From Synergistota bacterium (GTDB lineage: Bacteria > Synergistota > Synergistia > Synergistales > Synergistaceae), in the NCBI GenBank assembly GCA_023450745.1, contig JAEXGR010000058.1, positions 1 to 63,867 of the forward strand: 63,867 nucleotides of DNA. The letters are read 5' to 3'. Below, piece after piece: positions 53,544-61,775 of the stretch. The number at the start of each line of letters is the position of its first letter. Within the stretch, counting starts at the first letter, position 1. A model generated the notes under the pieces. The model was not told the origin of the DNA and did not search any database. It was given only the letters and a program-made list of their open reading frames with translations. Both the position numbers and the translations under genes were made by a program.

Positions 53544-54776
53544 ATGGAATGGGAAAAAATGCCGCTTACCGTGCTGAAATTCGGCGGCTCGTCCGTCGCC
53601 GATTCAGAGAGAATGAGGCATGTCGCGCAGATAGTGAAGAAGACGAGAGATAAAGGCTTCCGGGTCGCCGTCGTCGTCTCGGCGATGGGGAACATGACCG
53701 ACGAACTGCTCGCGCTCGCCAGCGACGTCGCCACCGAAAAAGACGGGCGTGAAATGGACCAGCTGCTCGCCACGGGAGAACAACAGAGCGTGGCGCTGCT
53801 CTCGCTCGCGATAAAACAGTACGGCATCCCCGCGCAGTCATTTACGGCGCTGCAGGCGGGGATCAAGGCCAAAGGCTTCCCGATGGAGGGGCGCATCTAC
53901 AGAATCGAGCCGGACGCCGTCGAGAAGGCGCTGGGCGAGGGCACCGTCGCCGTCATCACCGGCTTTCAGGCGATCACGGATAACGGCGACGTCATCACCC
54001 TCGGACGCGGCGGCTCCGACCTCTCGGCGGTCGCGCTCGCGGCGGCTCTGGGGGCTGACTCCTGTCAGCTGCTGAAGGACGTCTCCGGCATCATGACGGG
54101 CGATCCCCGCATCGTGAAAAAGCCGCAGAAGCTGGCCAGGCTTGGCTTTGACGAGTGTATGGAGATGGCCGTGCAGGGCGCGAAAGTCCTGCAGGCGCGC
54201 AGCGTCGAAATGGCGGCGCGTTACGAAATACCGCTTTATGTCGGTTCTAGCTTTGTGGAAGAGGAGGGTACATGGGTAATGAGCAATCCGGTAACAGAGG
54301 GACTTATTATAAAAGCGGTCATCCAGGACATGAAGGTGGCGAAGGTGGTGCTCCTTGGGGTGCCCGACATCCCCGGCATCGCGGCGCGCCTCTTTGCGAA
54401 CCTTGCCGAAAAGGGCGTCGGCGCGGAGATGATCATCCAGAACAATATGCGGGGGGGCGTCAACGACATCGGCTTCCTCGTGAAAAAGACGAGCCTTGAG
54501 GTGGCGAGCCAGGTATGCCGCGAGCTCTGCCGTGAGATCGACGCGCAGGGCGTCTCCTTCGATACGGAGATCGCGCGCGTCTCGATCGTCGGCGCGGGAA
54601 TCGCAAACCATCCGGAGATTCCCTCGAAGATGTTCAATATTCTTGCCGAGGCGGGCATCAACATCGAGATGATCGCCTCCACGGCGCTCGCCATCACCTG
54701 CGTCGTCGGCTCGTCGCGCGCCGACGACGCGGTGCGCGAGCTTCACGACCACTTCATCGACGAGGTGGCCTTCTAA
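53544..54776 (+). CDS. lysC: Aspartate kinase
   Basis: First enzyme of the aspartate family (Lys, Met, Thr). Its 410 residues hold the kinase domain (KFGGSSVADSERM; TLGRGGSDLSAVALA) and a C-terminal pair of ACT domains (~265-410) for allosteric amino-acid control. The start is ATG 53544, with GGGGGTG 7 nt upstream; ATG 53559 (MPLTVLKFGG) is a possible alternative. Control by the Thr T-box points to threonine being the signal for this copy. Which amino acids inhibit the protein cannot be read from the sequence. Confidence 0.95.
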   Translation: MEWEKMPLTVLKFGGSSVADSERMRHVAQIVKKTRDKGFRVAVVVSAMGNMTDELLALASDVATEKDGREMDQLLATGEQQSVALLSLAIKQYGIPAQSFTALQAGIKAKGFPMEGRIYRIEPDAVEKALGEGTVAVITGFQAITDNGDVITLGRGGSDLSAVALAAALGADSCQLLKDVSGIMTGDPRIVKKPQKLARLGFDECMEMAVQGAKVLQARSVEMAARYEIPLYVGSSFVEEEGTWVMSNPVTEGLIIKAVIQDMKVAKVVLLGVPDIPGIAARLFANLAEKGVGAEMIIQNNMRGGVNDIGFLVKKTSLEVASQVCRELCREIDAQGVSFDTEIARVSIVGAGIANHPEIPSKMFNILAEAGINIEMIASTALAITCVVGSSRADDAVRELHDHFIDEVAF

Positions 54777-55780
54777 TGAGCGGCAAAAGAGTGGCGGTGC
54801 TCGGCGCGACGGGGCTTGTCGGGCGCGAGATGCTCTACACGCTGGAACAGCGAAAATTTCCCGTCTCGGAGCTGGTTCCGCTGGCCTCCCCGCGCTCCGC
54901 GGGCAAAAAGGTCGTCTTCAACGGTGAAGAGATAACGGTGCGGGCCGTCGCCTGCGATTCCTTCAAGGGCGTGGACGTCGCCCTCTTCTCGGCGGGCGGC
55001 AAGACCTCGAAGCAGTGGGCGCCCGTCGCCGCGGCAAGCGGCGCGGTCGTCATCGACAACAGCTCCGCCTGGCGCATGGACCCCGAGGTGCCGCTGATCG
55101 TTCCTGAAATAAACGCCGGCGACGTCGCGCTGGCGAAAAACAAGGGCATCATCGCCAACCCCAACTGCTCGACGATCCAGGCCGTCGTCGTCCTCTACCC
55201 GCTCCACCAGGCGGCGGGGCTTGAATACGTCAACATCAGCACCTACCAGTCGGTCGCGGGAACGGGCAAGGCGGCGATTGAGTCGCTGCGCGACGGCGCG
55301 AAGGCGGCGATCAAAGGCGAGGACTATAAAGACGGCGTCTACCCGCACAGCATCGCCTTCAACCTCCTGCCGCACATCGGCGCTTTCGACGAGGAAGGCA
55401 TCTCCGAAGAGGAATGGAAGATGGTCAACGAATCGCGCAAGATCATGCACCTTCCCGACCTGCGCGTCAGCGGCATCACCGTGCGCGTCCCCATCTTCCG
55501 CTGCCACGGCGAAAGCGTGACGGCGCAGTTCGCGCGTCCGCTCAGCCCCGATGAGGCGCGCGAAATATTGAAAAAGGCTCCCGGCGTCGTCGTGCGCGAC
55601 GACCCGCGTAACGCGGAATATCCGCTGCCCTCCGACACGGCGGGGAAGGACGATGTCTGCGTCGGCCGCATCCGCCGCGACACCGGTCTCGAAAACGCGC
55701 TCGCGATGTGGATCGTCGGCGACAACTTAAGAAAGGGCGCGGCGCTCAACGCCGTGCAGATCGCGGAAAAGCTCGCCTGA
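54776..55780 (+). CDS. asd: Aspartate-semialdehyde dehydrogenase
   Basis: Reduces aspartyl phosphate to the semialdehyde with NADPH; 334 residues. GATGLVGREML binds the cofactor, the nucleophile is Cys131 in NPNCSTIQ, and the catalytic His follows in RVPIFRCHGESV. ATG 54776 shares one base with the lysC stop. It closes the thrC-thrB-lysC-asd operon, so the product can flow both to homoserine (threonine) and to lysine/diaminopimelate; a second, constitutive asd may therefore not be needed. Confidence 0.96.
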   Translation: MSGKRVAVLGATGLVGREMLYTLEQRKFPVSELVPLASPRSAGKKVVFNGEEITVRAVACDSFKGVDVALFSAGGKTSKQWAPVAAASGAVVIDNSSAWRMDPEVPLIVPEINAGDVALAKNKGIIANPNCSTIQAVVVLYPLHQAAGLEYVNISTYQSVAGTGKAAIESLRDGAKAAIKGEDYKDGVYPHSIAFNLLPHIGAFDEEGISEEEWKMVNESRKIMHLPDLRVSGITVRVPIFRCHGESVTAQFARPLSPDEAREILKKAPGVVVRDDPRNAEYPLPSDTAGKDDVCVGRIRRDTGLENALAMWIVGDNLRKGAALNAVQIAEKLA

Positions 55781-55825
55781 CATTCTGCCGCCGGCCGCGG
55801 TGTTTAATTTAAAAAAACGACGTTG

Positions 55826-55857
55826 AATCTCCCCGCGGCGCGTGCTCGGGGAGATTT
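55826..55857 (+). terminator. Probable terminator of the thr operon
   Basis: AATCTCCCCG (55826-55835) pairs with CGGGGAGATT (55847-55856), followed by only a short, interrupted T-run (TCCTTTC). Confidence 0.6.
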
Positions 55858-55863
55858 CCTTTC

Positions 55864-56088
55864 GCCGCCGGCGCAGGGCGACAGCATTTACTTTTTTGGA
55901 AGGCACAAAACGTCAAGCAACACCCGCGGAAGGGGGCTGCCTTTGCCCTTTGGCCCCACAGCGATGGAGGCTTTAAGTGGGCGCAAAGCACAGCAATCAG
56001 GGGTTTTAAGGCTCCCTCCGCTGAGGCGGCCAGGGAGGCTTTAAGGGCACGCAAAAAGTAAATGCTGTTGCCCTGCCGCCGGCGCCGG
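55864..56088. repeat. ~225-bp element bounded by long inverted repeats
   Basis: CAGGGCGACAGCATTTAC (from 55874) through T5 at 55896 is mirrored at 56053-56075 (22 of 23 positions), and both sides continue into a GCCGCCGGCG-type block. The 156-nt interior holds two copies of GGAGGCTTTAAG (~55974 and ~56033) and a TTAAGGCTCCCT/AGGGAGGCTTTAA imperfect stem. There is no credible ORF. It looks like a non-autonomous (MITE-like) or palindromic intergenic element. It lies between the asd terminator and the nif3 promoter. Confidence 0.65.
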
Positions 56089-56093
56089 CCCTT

Positions 56094-56122
56094 TTGACGT
56101 TCTTACGCCGCTGTTATACAAT
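56094..56122 (+). promoter_or_regulatory. Promoter of the nif3-trpS-scpAB-rluB group
   Basis: TTGACG (56094-56099), 17-nt spacer, TACAAT (56117-56122). It begins a few bases after the inverted-repeat element. Confidence 0.7.
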
Positions 56123-56151
56123 TAGCGGATGAAACGAAAAGGGGTGGCGGT

Positions 56152-56937
56152 TTGCAGCTTTCCGCGGTTATTTCAAAGATAGAAAAACGGATTCCCAAGA
56201 GCTGGGCCGAGCCGTGGGACAACCCCGGCCTTGCCGTGGGCGACCTTGGGGCGGAGATAACGAAGATCGCCCTCGCGCTCGACGCGACGCCGGCGGCGGT
56301 CGCGGCGGCGGTCTCCGCCGGCTGCGGGCTGCTGGTGACGCATCATCCGCTGATCTTTCACCCGTTAAAATCGGTCACGAACGACGGCTGCGTCGGCCGG
56401 ACGCTCTTTGCCGCGGTTCGCGGCGGCGTCGCGGTGTACGCGGCGCACACCAACTGGGATTCCTCGCCCGAGGGCGTGAACTTCGTTCTCGCCTCGCTGC
56501 TGGGGCTTGAGGGGATCGCGCCGCTCGTGCCCGCGAAGACGGACGCGTGGGGGATGGGCGCCGTGGGCGCGCTCGTAGCGCCCGTAAAGCCGGCGGCGCT
56601 CTCTGAGATGCTGGGCGGGCGCTGGCGTCTGACCAACTTTACCCTTTACGGCGACCAAGAGAAAGACTTGAAGAAGATCGCGCTCGGCGGCGGCGCCTGC
56701 CAGGAATTCTGGCGCGAGGCGCTGGCTCTGGGGGCGGATTGCTTCATCACCGCGGATGTTGCCTACCACCATCGGCAGGAGGCGCTCGCCGCGGGGCTCT
56801 CGCTCGTCGCCGCCGACCATGGCGAGATGGAACGCGCCTCGCTTCCCGCGCTGCGCGCCGCCGTCGAGGCGGAGACGGGGCTTCCCGTCCTGCTTATTGA
56901 AGAAAAAAGCGCCCCCTTTATGCACGGGCGGCTCTAA
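56152..56937 (+). CDS. Nif3-like dinuclear metal protein (YqfO/YbgI family)
   Basis: 261-residue NIF3-family protein, often labelled GTP cyclohydrolase I type 2, with uncertain physiological role. Metal ligands are visible in THHPLIF (His-His), HTNWDSSPEGVN and, toward the end, ADHGEMERASLP (His and Glu). It lacks the PII-like insert of the longer Bacillus forms. The TTG start at 56152 has AGGGGTGG upstream. It has its own promoter and is followed 60 nt later by trpS. Confidence 0.9.
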   Translation: MQLSAVISKIEKRIPKSWAEPWDNPGLAVGDLGAEITKIALALDATPAAVAAAVSAGCGLLVTHHPLIFHPLKSVTNDGCVGRTLFAAVRGGVAVYAAHTNWDSSPEGVNFVLASLLGLEGIAPLVPAKTDAWGMGAVGALVAPVKPAALSEMLGGRWRLTNFTLYGDQEKDLKKIALGGGACQEFWREALALGADCFITADVAYHHRQEALAAGLSLVAADHGEMERASLPALRAAVEAETGLPVLLIEEKSAPFMHGRL

Positions 56938-56997
56938 ACGGGAAATGATCCGGCCCGGTGCCGGAATTTGTGCGTATATAGAAAGGATGTTTTTGCG

Positions 56998-57993
56998 ATG
57001 GATGACAGAAAGAGGATTTTCAGCGGCATGAGGCCCACGGGGCGGCTCCATTACGGCCACATGGCGGGAGCGCTCATCAACTGGGTAAAATTACAGAACG
57101 AATATAACTGCTTCTGGGGCATCGTCGACTGGCACGCGATGATGTCGGACTACGCGGACCCGGGCAAGGTGAAGGACAACTGCTACGAGATCCTGCTCGA
57201 CTGGCTCGCGGTGGGCGTGGACCCGGAAAAATCCTCGATCTTTATTCAGTCGCACGTCAAGCAGCACGCGGAAATCCACCTCGCGCTCTCGATGATCACG
57301 CCGCTTGGCTGGCTCCAGCGCTGCCCGACCTATAAAGAGCAGATACTGAACCTCCAGAACAAAGATCTTTCGACCTACGCCTTCCTCGGCTATCCTGTGC
57401 TGATGGCGGGGGACATCCTGCTCTACAAGTCGTGGGCCGTGCCGGTGGGCGAGGACCAGAGCGCCCATCTGGAGCTGACGCGCGAAATATCGCGCCGCTT
57501 CAACAGCTTCTACGGCGAAGTCTTCCCCGAGCCGGAGACGCTGCTGACGCCCGCCGCGAAAATGCCCGGCACCGACGGCCGTAAAATGAGCAAGTCCTAC
57601 GGCAATTCATTGCAGATCGCCGAAGACATGGAGACGATCTGGGGCAAGGTGCGCACGATGAAGACCGACCCGGCGCGCGAACGCCGGACGGACAAGGGAA
57701 CGCCGGAGAAATGCCCCGTATGGGACGTGCACAAGTTCTTCAACAAAGACGCGCAGGAGCTGGCGGAAATACACGAAGGCTGCCTGACCGCCGGCATCGG
57801 CTGCGTCGACTGCAAGAAAAAACTGATGGCGCACCTCGCGGAGATGATGGACCCCATCCAGAAGCGCCGCGCGGAACTCGCGAAGCGCCCCGACGACCTC
57901 AAGCAGATACTTGAGAGCGGCGCGGAGCGCGCCCGCAAAGTCGCCGCGAGCACGATGGAAGACGTCTATTCGGCGATGAACCTCATACATTAA
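56998..57993 (+). CDS. trpS: Tryptophanyl-tRNA synthetase
   Basis: Class I enzyme charging tRNA-Trp, 331 residues. The HIGH-type motif is TGRLHYGH near the N-terminus and KMSKS reads GRKMSKSYGN. A Cys pair near the C-terminus (CVDC) is probably a minor metal site. ATG 56998 has GAAAGGA ~10 nt upstream; the in-frame ATG at 56968 would add ten residues and lacks an SD. No T-box precedes it. Confidence 0.96.
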   Translation: MDDRKRIFSGMRPTGRLHYGHMAGALINWVKLQNEYNCFWGIVDWHAMMSDYADPGKVKDNCYEILLDWLAVGVDPEKSSIFIQSHVKQHAEIHLALSMITPLGWLQRCPTYKEQILNLQNKDLSTYAFLGYPVLMAGDILLYKSWAVPVGEDQSAHLELTREISRRFNSFYGEVFPEPETLLTPAAKMPGTDGRKMSKSYGNSLQIAEDMETIWGKVRTMKTDPARERRTDKGTPEKCPVWDVHKFFNKDAQELAEIHEGCLTAGIGCVDCKKKLMAHLAEMMDPIQKRRAELAKRPDDLKQILESGAERARKVAASTMEDVYSAMNLIH

Positions 57994-58004
57994 GGAAACT
58001 TTTG

Positions 58005-58793
58005 GTGGAAGAGGAAAAACTTACAGAAAATAAAGACGAAAATCAAGCGGCGGGATTTGAGGTCCGTCTGGGCAGCTTTTCCGGGCCGCTTGACCTGCTC
58101 TGCCATCTGGTGGAATCCCGCGAGATGGACGCGCTCAAGCTGAACCTCACCGAGCTTGTCACGCAGTACATAAATTTCCTCGTCCAGGCCAAAGGGGCGA
58201 CCCTCAACGAGATGGCGGAGTTCTTCTCCTTCGCGAGCCGCCTGCTGCTGCGCAAGGTACACTCGCTATTTCCCGGGCAGGAACCGGAAGAGCCGGATGA
58301 CCTGCCTGCCGGCGACTATATAGAGTCGGAAGAAGAGCTGGCGGCGATCATCAGGCGCTACCGCCCCTTCCGCGCCGCGGCGCGCTGGCTCGCCGCGGCG
58401 AAGGAGCGGCGCGAACGCTCTTTCCTGCGCGTAACGGACGAAGAAGACAACTATTACTACGACATCGGCGATTTGGAGACGCTGGCCGCTAAGTGGTGGG
58501 AGCTCCTCGCCCTTTATGAGGAGAGGACGCGCGCCGCCGCGTATGAGGAAGATTCGCTGCTCTGGGACGAGATCCCCGACGCGGTCCCCGAAGAGCGGCA
58601 GATAGAGGAGCGCATGGACGAACTGCTGCGGACGGTCCGGGGACGCCGGCTCGCTCTGCGCGAGCTGCTTGCCGACCGAAATCCGAAGACGCTGATCGTC
58701 ACGCTGCTGGCGCTGCTGGAAATGTCGCGTTTGGGCATGGTGCATATCATACAGACGGAGACGCTTGGAGGTGTTGAGATTGCCGCGGATTGA
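58005..58793 (+). CDS. scpA: Segregation and condensation protein A
   Basis: Kleisin subunit that bridges the SMC heads in chromosome condensation; 262 residues. The N-terminal helix-turn-helix (FSGPLDLLCHLVESREMDAL) and the C-terminal winged-helix (LLALLEMSRLGMVHI) are the family's landmarks, with an acidic linker between them. GTG 58005 has AAGGA 8 nt upstream; TTG 58002 directly before it is an alternative. It overlaps scpB by 14 nt. The smc gene itself is not in the window. Confidence 0.94.
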   Translation: MEEEKLTENKDENQAAGFEVRLGSFSGPLDLLCHLVESREMDALKLNLTELVTQYINFLVQAKGATLNEMAEFFSFASRLLLRKVHSLFPGQEPEEPDDLPAGDYIESEEELAAIIRRYRPFRAAARWLAAAKERRERSFLRVTDEEDNYYYDIGDLETLAAKWWELLALYEERTRAAAYEEDSLLWDEIPDAVPEERQIEERMDELLRTVRGRRLALRELLADRNPKTLIVTLLALLEMSRLGMVHIIQTETLGGVEIAAD

Positions 58794-59409
58794 AGAAAAT
58801 GAAAACATGGGGCTTCTCGAACGGCAGATAGAGGCGCTGCTCTTCGTCTCGCCGCAGCCGGTATCTTCCGAGACGATGGCCGGCCACCTCGGGGTCTCGC
58901 CGGAGCGCGTGGACCGCGCCGTCGCCGCGATCAAGAACAGCTGCGCGAAGGGCCGCGGGCTGACGGTACTGAACCTTGCGGGCGGCTGGCAGATGGCGAC
59001 CGCGCCGGACTTGGCCGACACGGTGGAGAGCTTTTCGTCATACCTCTCGATGCAGCGCATCCGGCTCTCGCGCGCGGCGCTGGAGACCCTCTCGGTGATC
59101 GCCTACAACCAGCCGATCACGATGGCCGAGATCGAAGAGATTCGCTCGGTGCGCTGCGACCGCGTCGTCGAAACGCTGTTGAAAAACGGCCTCATCGACA
59201 GGCCGCGCCGCGAGAATAAACGGAAATCGCTGCGGCGCTACCGCACGACGAATAAATTTTTGGAAATATTCGGCCTTTCGGGCATCAGCGCGCTGCCGAC
59301 GCTCGAAGAGCTGCGCGAAGAATATGAGGATGAAGAGGACCCCGCCGCGCTTGCCGCGGAGGACGGGGCCTTGGGCGAAGACGGGGAGATGGAGCAGAGC
59401 GATGAGTGA
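58780..59409 (+). CDS. scpB: Segregation and condensation protein B
   Basis: Second accessory subunit of the SMC-ScpAB complex; 209 residues with two winged-helix domains (~10-90 and ~95-170). Typical segments are LLERQIEALLFVSPQPVS and ETLSVIAYNQPITMAEIEEIR. The last ~35 residues are very acidic. The TTG start at 58780 follows GGAGGT by 7 nt; an in-frame TTG at 58765 overlaps that SD. Overlaps on both sides imply tight co-expression with scpA and rluB. Confidence 0.94.
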   Translation: MPRIEENENMGLLERQIEALLFVSPQPVSSETMAGHLGVSPERVDRAVAAIKNSCAKGRGLTVLNLAGGWQMATAPDLADTVESFSSYLSMQRIRLSRAALETLSVIAYNQPITMAEIEEIRSVRCDRVVETLLKNGLIDRPRRENKRKSLRRYRTTNKFLEIFGLSGISALPTLEELREEYEDEEDPAALAAEDGALGEDGEMEQSDE

Positions 59410-60133
59410 AGATAGCGTGCGCCTCAACAGATACCTTGCGATGTGCGGCGCGGGGGCCCGCCGCAAGGTTGAAGAATATATCACCGCGGGGCGGGTAAAG
59501 CTAAACGGCGTTACCGTAAGCGAACCGGGACGCCAGGTCTTTCCGGGCGACCAGGTGGAGCTTGACGGACGGGCGGTTTCGCCCGTCGAACAGCGTTATC
59601 TCATCTTCAACAAACCTCAGGGCATCCTCTCCGCCGTCGAAGACTCGCGCGAACGCACGGTGATCGACATCCTGCCGCCGGAGCTGGACCGCTTCCGCCT
59701 CTTTCCCGTCGGGCGGCTCGACCGCGACAGCGAGGGGCTGCTTATCCTCACGAACGACGGGATATTCTCGCAGGAGCTGATCCACCCGCGCGGCGGCTTC
59801 ACGAAGACCTACGAGGTGGAGCTGCGCCGGCCGCTGGACGAAGAACGCCTGATCCGCTGGGGACAGGGCGTGCAGACGGAGGAACACTTTTTAAAGCCGC
59901 TCGCGGTGCGCCGCCTTGCGCGAAACCCCCTCCAGTGCTGGTTTGAGGTGGTGCTCGGCGAGGGCGTCAAGCGCGAGATACGCCTCATGGCGCGCGCGCT
60001 CGACAACGACGTCCGCCGCCTCCTGCGCCGGAAGATCGGCCGGCTCGTCCTCAAAGAGCTCCCGCCGGGGGAATTTATCTCGGTGGAGCGGGACGTCCTC
60101 TGGGACTATATAAAAAACGGCAAAACTGTATAA
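59402..60133 (+). CDS. rluB: RluB-family 23S rRNA pseudouridine synthase
   Basis: 243 residues: an S4 RNA-binding domain (~5-55) and an RsuA/RluB-type catalytic domain. The catalytic Asp is in GRLDRDSEGLLILTNDG. The C-terminus includes KREIRLMARAL, conserved in this group. ATG 59402 overlaps the scpB stop by 8 nt. scpA-scpB-rluB order is common in Gram-positives and related phyla. Its position favours RluB over RsuA or RluE, but the exact target uridine is inferred. Confidence 0.93.
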   Translation: MSEDSVRLNRYLAMCGAGARRKVEEYITAGRVKLNGVTVSEPGRQVFPGDQVELDGRAVSPVEQRYLIFNKPQGILSAVEDSRERTVIDILPPELDRFRLFPVGRLDRDSEGLLILTNDGIFSQELIHPRGGFTKTYEVELRRPLDEERLIRWGQGVQTEEHFLKPLAVRRLARNPLQCWFEVVLGEGVKREIRLMARALDNDVRRLLRRKIGRLVLKELPPGEFISVERDVLWDYIKNGKTV

Positions 60134-60138
60134 CCGGC

Positions 60139-60167
60139 ACAAGAGGGCTCGCGCCCTCTTGTTTTTT
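60139..60167 (+). terminator. rluB terminator
   Basis: ACAAGAGGGC (60139-60148) pairs with GCCCTCTTGT (60153-60162), and T6 ends at 60167. Confidence 0.93.
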
Positions 60168-60193
60168 ACGCGCCGGCGCGGCGAAAAATCCGC

Positions 60194-60952
60194 TCACTCA
60201 TTCAGCATTCCCGCGGGCCAGCTCTCGCTTTCGCGCAAGTGGCGCAGCGCGTGCACGATATTGCTCTTAAGCTCGGGGGCCTCTTTTTCCAGCGCGGCTA
60301 AAATATCCTTCGTGACTCCGCGCTTTGACTGGCTGCCGTAGGGGCAGCAGGAGCTGATCACCGGCAGCGCGAGCCGCTCGGCCTCGAGCCTTATCTGCCG
60401 CTCCTCGACGTAGATGAAGGGGCGGATGACGCGCGTCTGCGTGCGGCTCATGTAAAGGTGCGGGTGAAAACATTTGAACCGTCCGCCGTAAAAAAGATTC
60501 ATCAGAACCGTCTCCGCCGCGTCGTCCTTATGGTGGCCGAGGGCGATGACGCCGCAGCCCAGCTCCCGCGCGCGGTTTGCGAGAATGCCGCGCCGCATGT
60601 TCGCGCAGAGGCTGCATGGCGAACGTTCGTCACGCTCTTTCATGATCTGGTAAGTGGGATGCTTTAAGATCGCAAGCTCAATATCGAGGGCCTCCATATA
60701 TTCCCGCAGCCGTTCCGGCTCCATCGCGCCGTTAGACTGGTCGATAAGGCAGGCGCGCAGCGAAAAGGGCACGGGGCTGCGTTTTTTCAGCACCGCGAGC
60801 GCAAGCGCCAGCAAAAGGCTGTCTTTTCCGCCTGAAAGTCCGATAAGTATGCTGTCATCGGGGCGTATCATGTTATAATCCCTTATGGCTTCCCCTGTGA
60901 AGCGCGATAGCTTTTTTGATAAGGGATAAAGTTCCTCAAAATCCTGTTTCAG
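60194..60952 (-). CDS. TtcA-like tRNA thiolation protein (PP-loop), probable CTG start
   Basis: PP-loop ATPase of the TtcA/TtuA family, which thiolates tRNA (2-thiocytidine-32 for TtcA). SGGKDS is the ATP site; CSLC plus CCPYG supply the cysteines for an Fe-S cluster, and GHHKDDAAETVLMNL follows. An ATG start at 60871 would cut off the family segment before the PP-loop (EAIRDYNMI). The frame is open upstream, and AAAGGAGG lies 8 nt before an in-frame CTG at 60952-60950, giving 252 residues. I therefore place the start at CTG; this is inferred. It is convergent with rluB and divergent from the response-regulator gene. Confidence 0.85.
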   Translation of the reverse strand: MKQDFEELYPLSKKLSRFTGEAIRDYNMIRPDDSILIGLSGGKDSLLLALALAVLKKRSPVPFSLRACLIDQSNGAMEPERLREYMEALDIELAILKHPTYQIMKERDERSPCSLCANMRRGILANRARELGCGVIALGHHKDDAAETVLMNLFYGGRFKCFHPHLYMSRTQTRVIRPFIYVEERQIRLEAERLALPVISSCCPYGSQSKRGVTKDILAALEKEAPELKSNIVHALRHLRESESWPAGMLNE

Positions 60953-60973
60953 GGAGAATGCCTCCTTTGGGGC

Positions 60974-60998
60974 TGGTATAATTGATATAATTTATAAT
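60974..60998 (+). promoter_or_regulatory. Tandem extended -10 boxes ahead of the response regulator
   Basis: Three TATAAT hexamers in 22 bp (60977-60982, 60986-60991, 60993-60998); the first two carry an upstream TG (TGG and TGA). No clear -35 is present. The same sequence is close to palindromic and may also drive the divergent TtcA-like gene. Confidence 0.55.
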
Positions 60999-61040
60999 CC
61001 TATCACAGAATGTCTCATAATGAACGGAAGGGATGGCCGT

Positions 61041-61727
61041 ATGAAAAAAAACAGGATAATTCTCGCCGATACGAACTCGCTCTTTACCGACGCGCTGCGC
61101 TTGGTGCTCGGGCAGGAAGCGGATTTCGAGATAGAGACGAAAGACGAGACCGATGCCGACGCCATCCGCGACATCCTGGCCGCCAGGCCCGACGTGATGG
61201 TCATCCACCAGCTGTCTCCGGACCCCGGCGTAATCCAGGCGCTGCGTGAGATAAAGCGCCGCCTGAAAGACATGCACATTCTTTTTATCGTCAGAGAGAC
61301 CACCGCCGAGCTTTTTTCCCTCGCGAGCGAGAGTGCAAGCGTCGGCATCATGCCCGAGGGCACCGACGTCGCGGAATTTCTGGAGGCCCTGCGGGCCGTG
61401 GCGCGCGGCGAACGCTACATCAGCAAAGACATCATCGCCTCGGCCGCGTCGCCGGACGAGGAAGAGTTTTACGGCGACCCGCTGAACGAAATAACGCCGC
61501 GCGAGCGCGAAGTGCTCTACTGGCTCTCGCACGGCCTGACAAACAAAGAGATCGCCCAGCGGATGATCCTCTCGGAAAAGACCGTGAAAAATCATGTCAG
61601 CCACCTGCTGAAAAAGCTTGACCTGACGGACCGGACGAAAGCGGCCGCGCTTGCCTGGCGGGAGGGGCTCCCCCAGATCGCGGAAGAGTTTTTCTCGCTT
61701 CCCGCCGTACAGCCTATGTTAAAATAG
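61041..61727 (+). CDS. Response-regulator-like protein with LuxR-type HTH and degenerate receiver
   Basis: 228 residues: a receiver-like N-terminal domain (~1-120) and a NarL/LuxR helix-turn-helix (~150-210, with ITPREREVLYWLSHGLTNKEIAQRM). Only one of the usual acidic pair is kept (LADTN), and the phosphoacceptor position is His56 in PDVMVIHQ instead of Asp. The conserved Lys is also not recognisable. It is therefore unlikely to be controlled by phosphorylation. No histidine kinase is nearby. ATG 61041 has AAGGGA 7 nt upstream; ATG 61020 is a weaker alternative. Confidence 0.85.
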   Translation: MKKNRIILADTNSLFTDALRLVLGQEADFEIETKDETDADAIRDILAARPDVMVIHQLSPDPGVIQALREIKRRLKDMHILFIVRETTAELFSLASESASVGIMPEGTDVAEFLEALRAVARGERYISKDIIASAASPDEEEFYGDPLNEITPREREVLYWLSHGLTNKEIAQRMILSEKTVKNHVSHLLKKLDLTDRTKAAALAWREGLPQIAEEFFSLPAVQPMLK

Positions 61728-61744
61728 TCCGCGTATGGTAAGAT
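61717..61744 (+). promoter_or_regulatory. Two extended -10 boxes before the UPF0104 gene
   Basis: TGTTAAAAT (61717-61725), overlapping the response-regulator stop, and TGGTAAGAT (61736-61744). Confidence 0.4.
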
Positions 61745-61775
61745 AAACGCGGTTGTTTACCGGGGAGGGCAGATT

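Noticed and set aside
55823..56044. 73-codon plus-strand frame inside the inverted-repeat element
   Set aside because: It runs through a terminator stem and repeat arms and has no SD.
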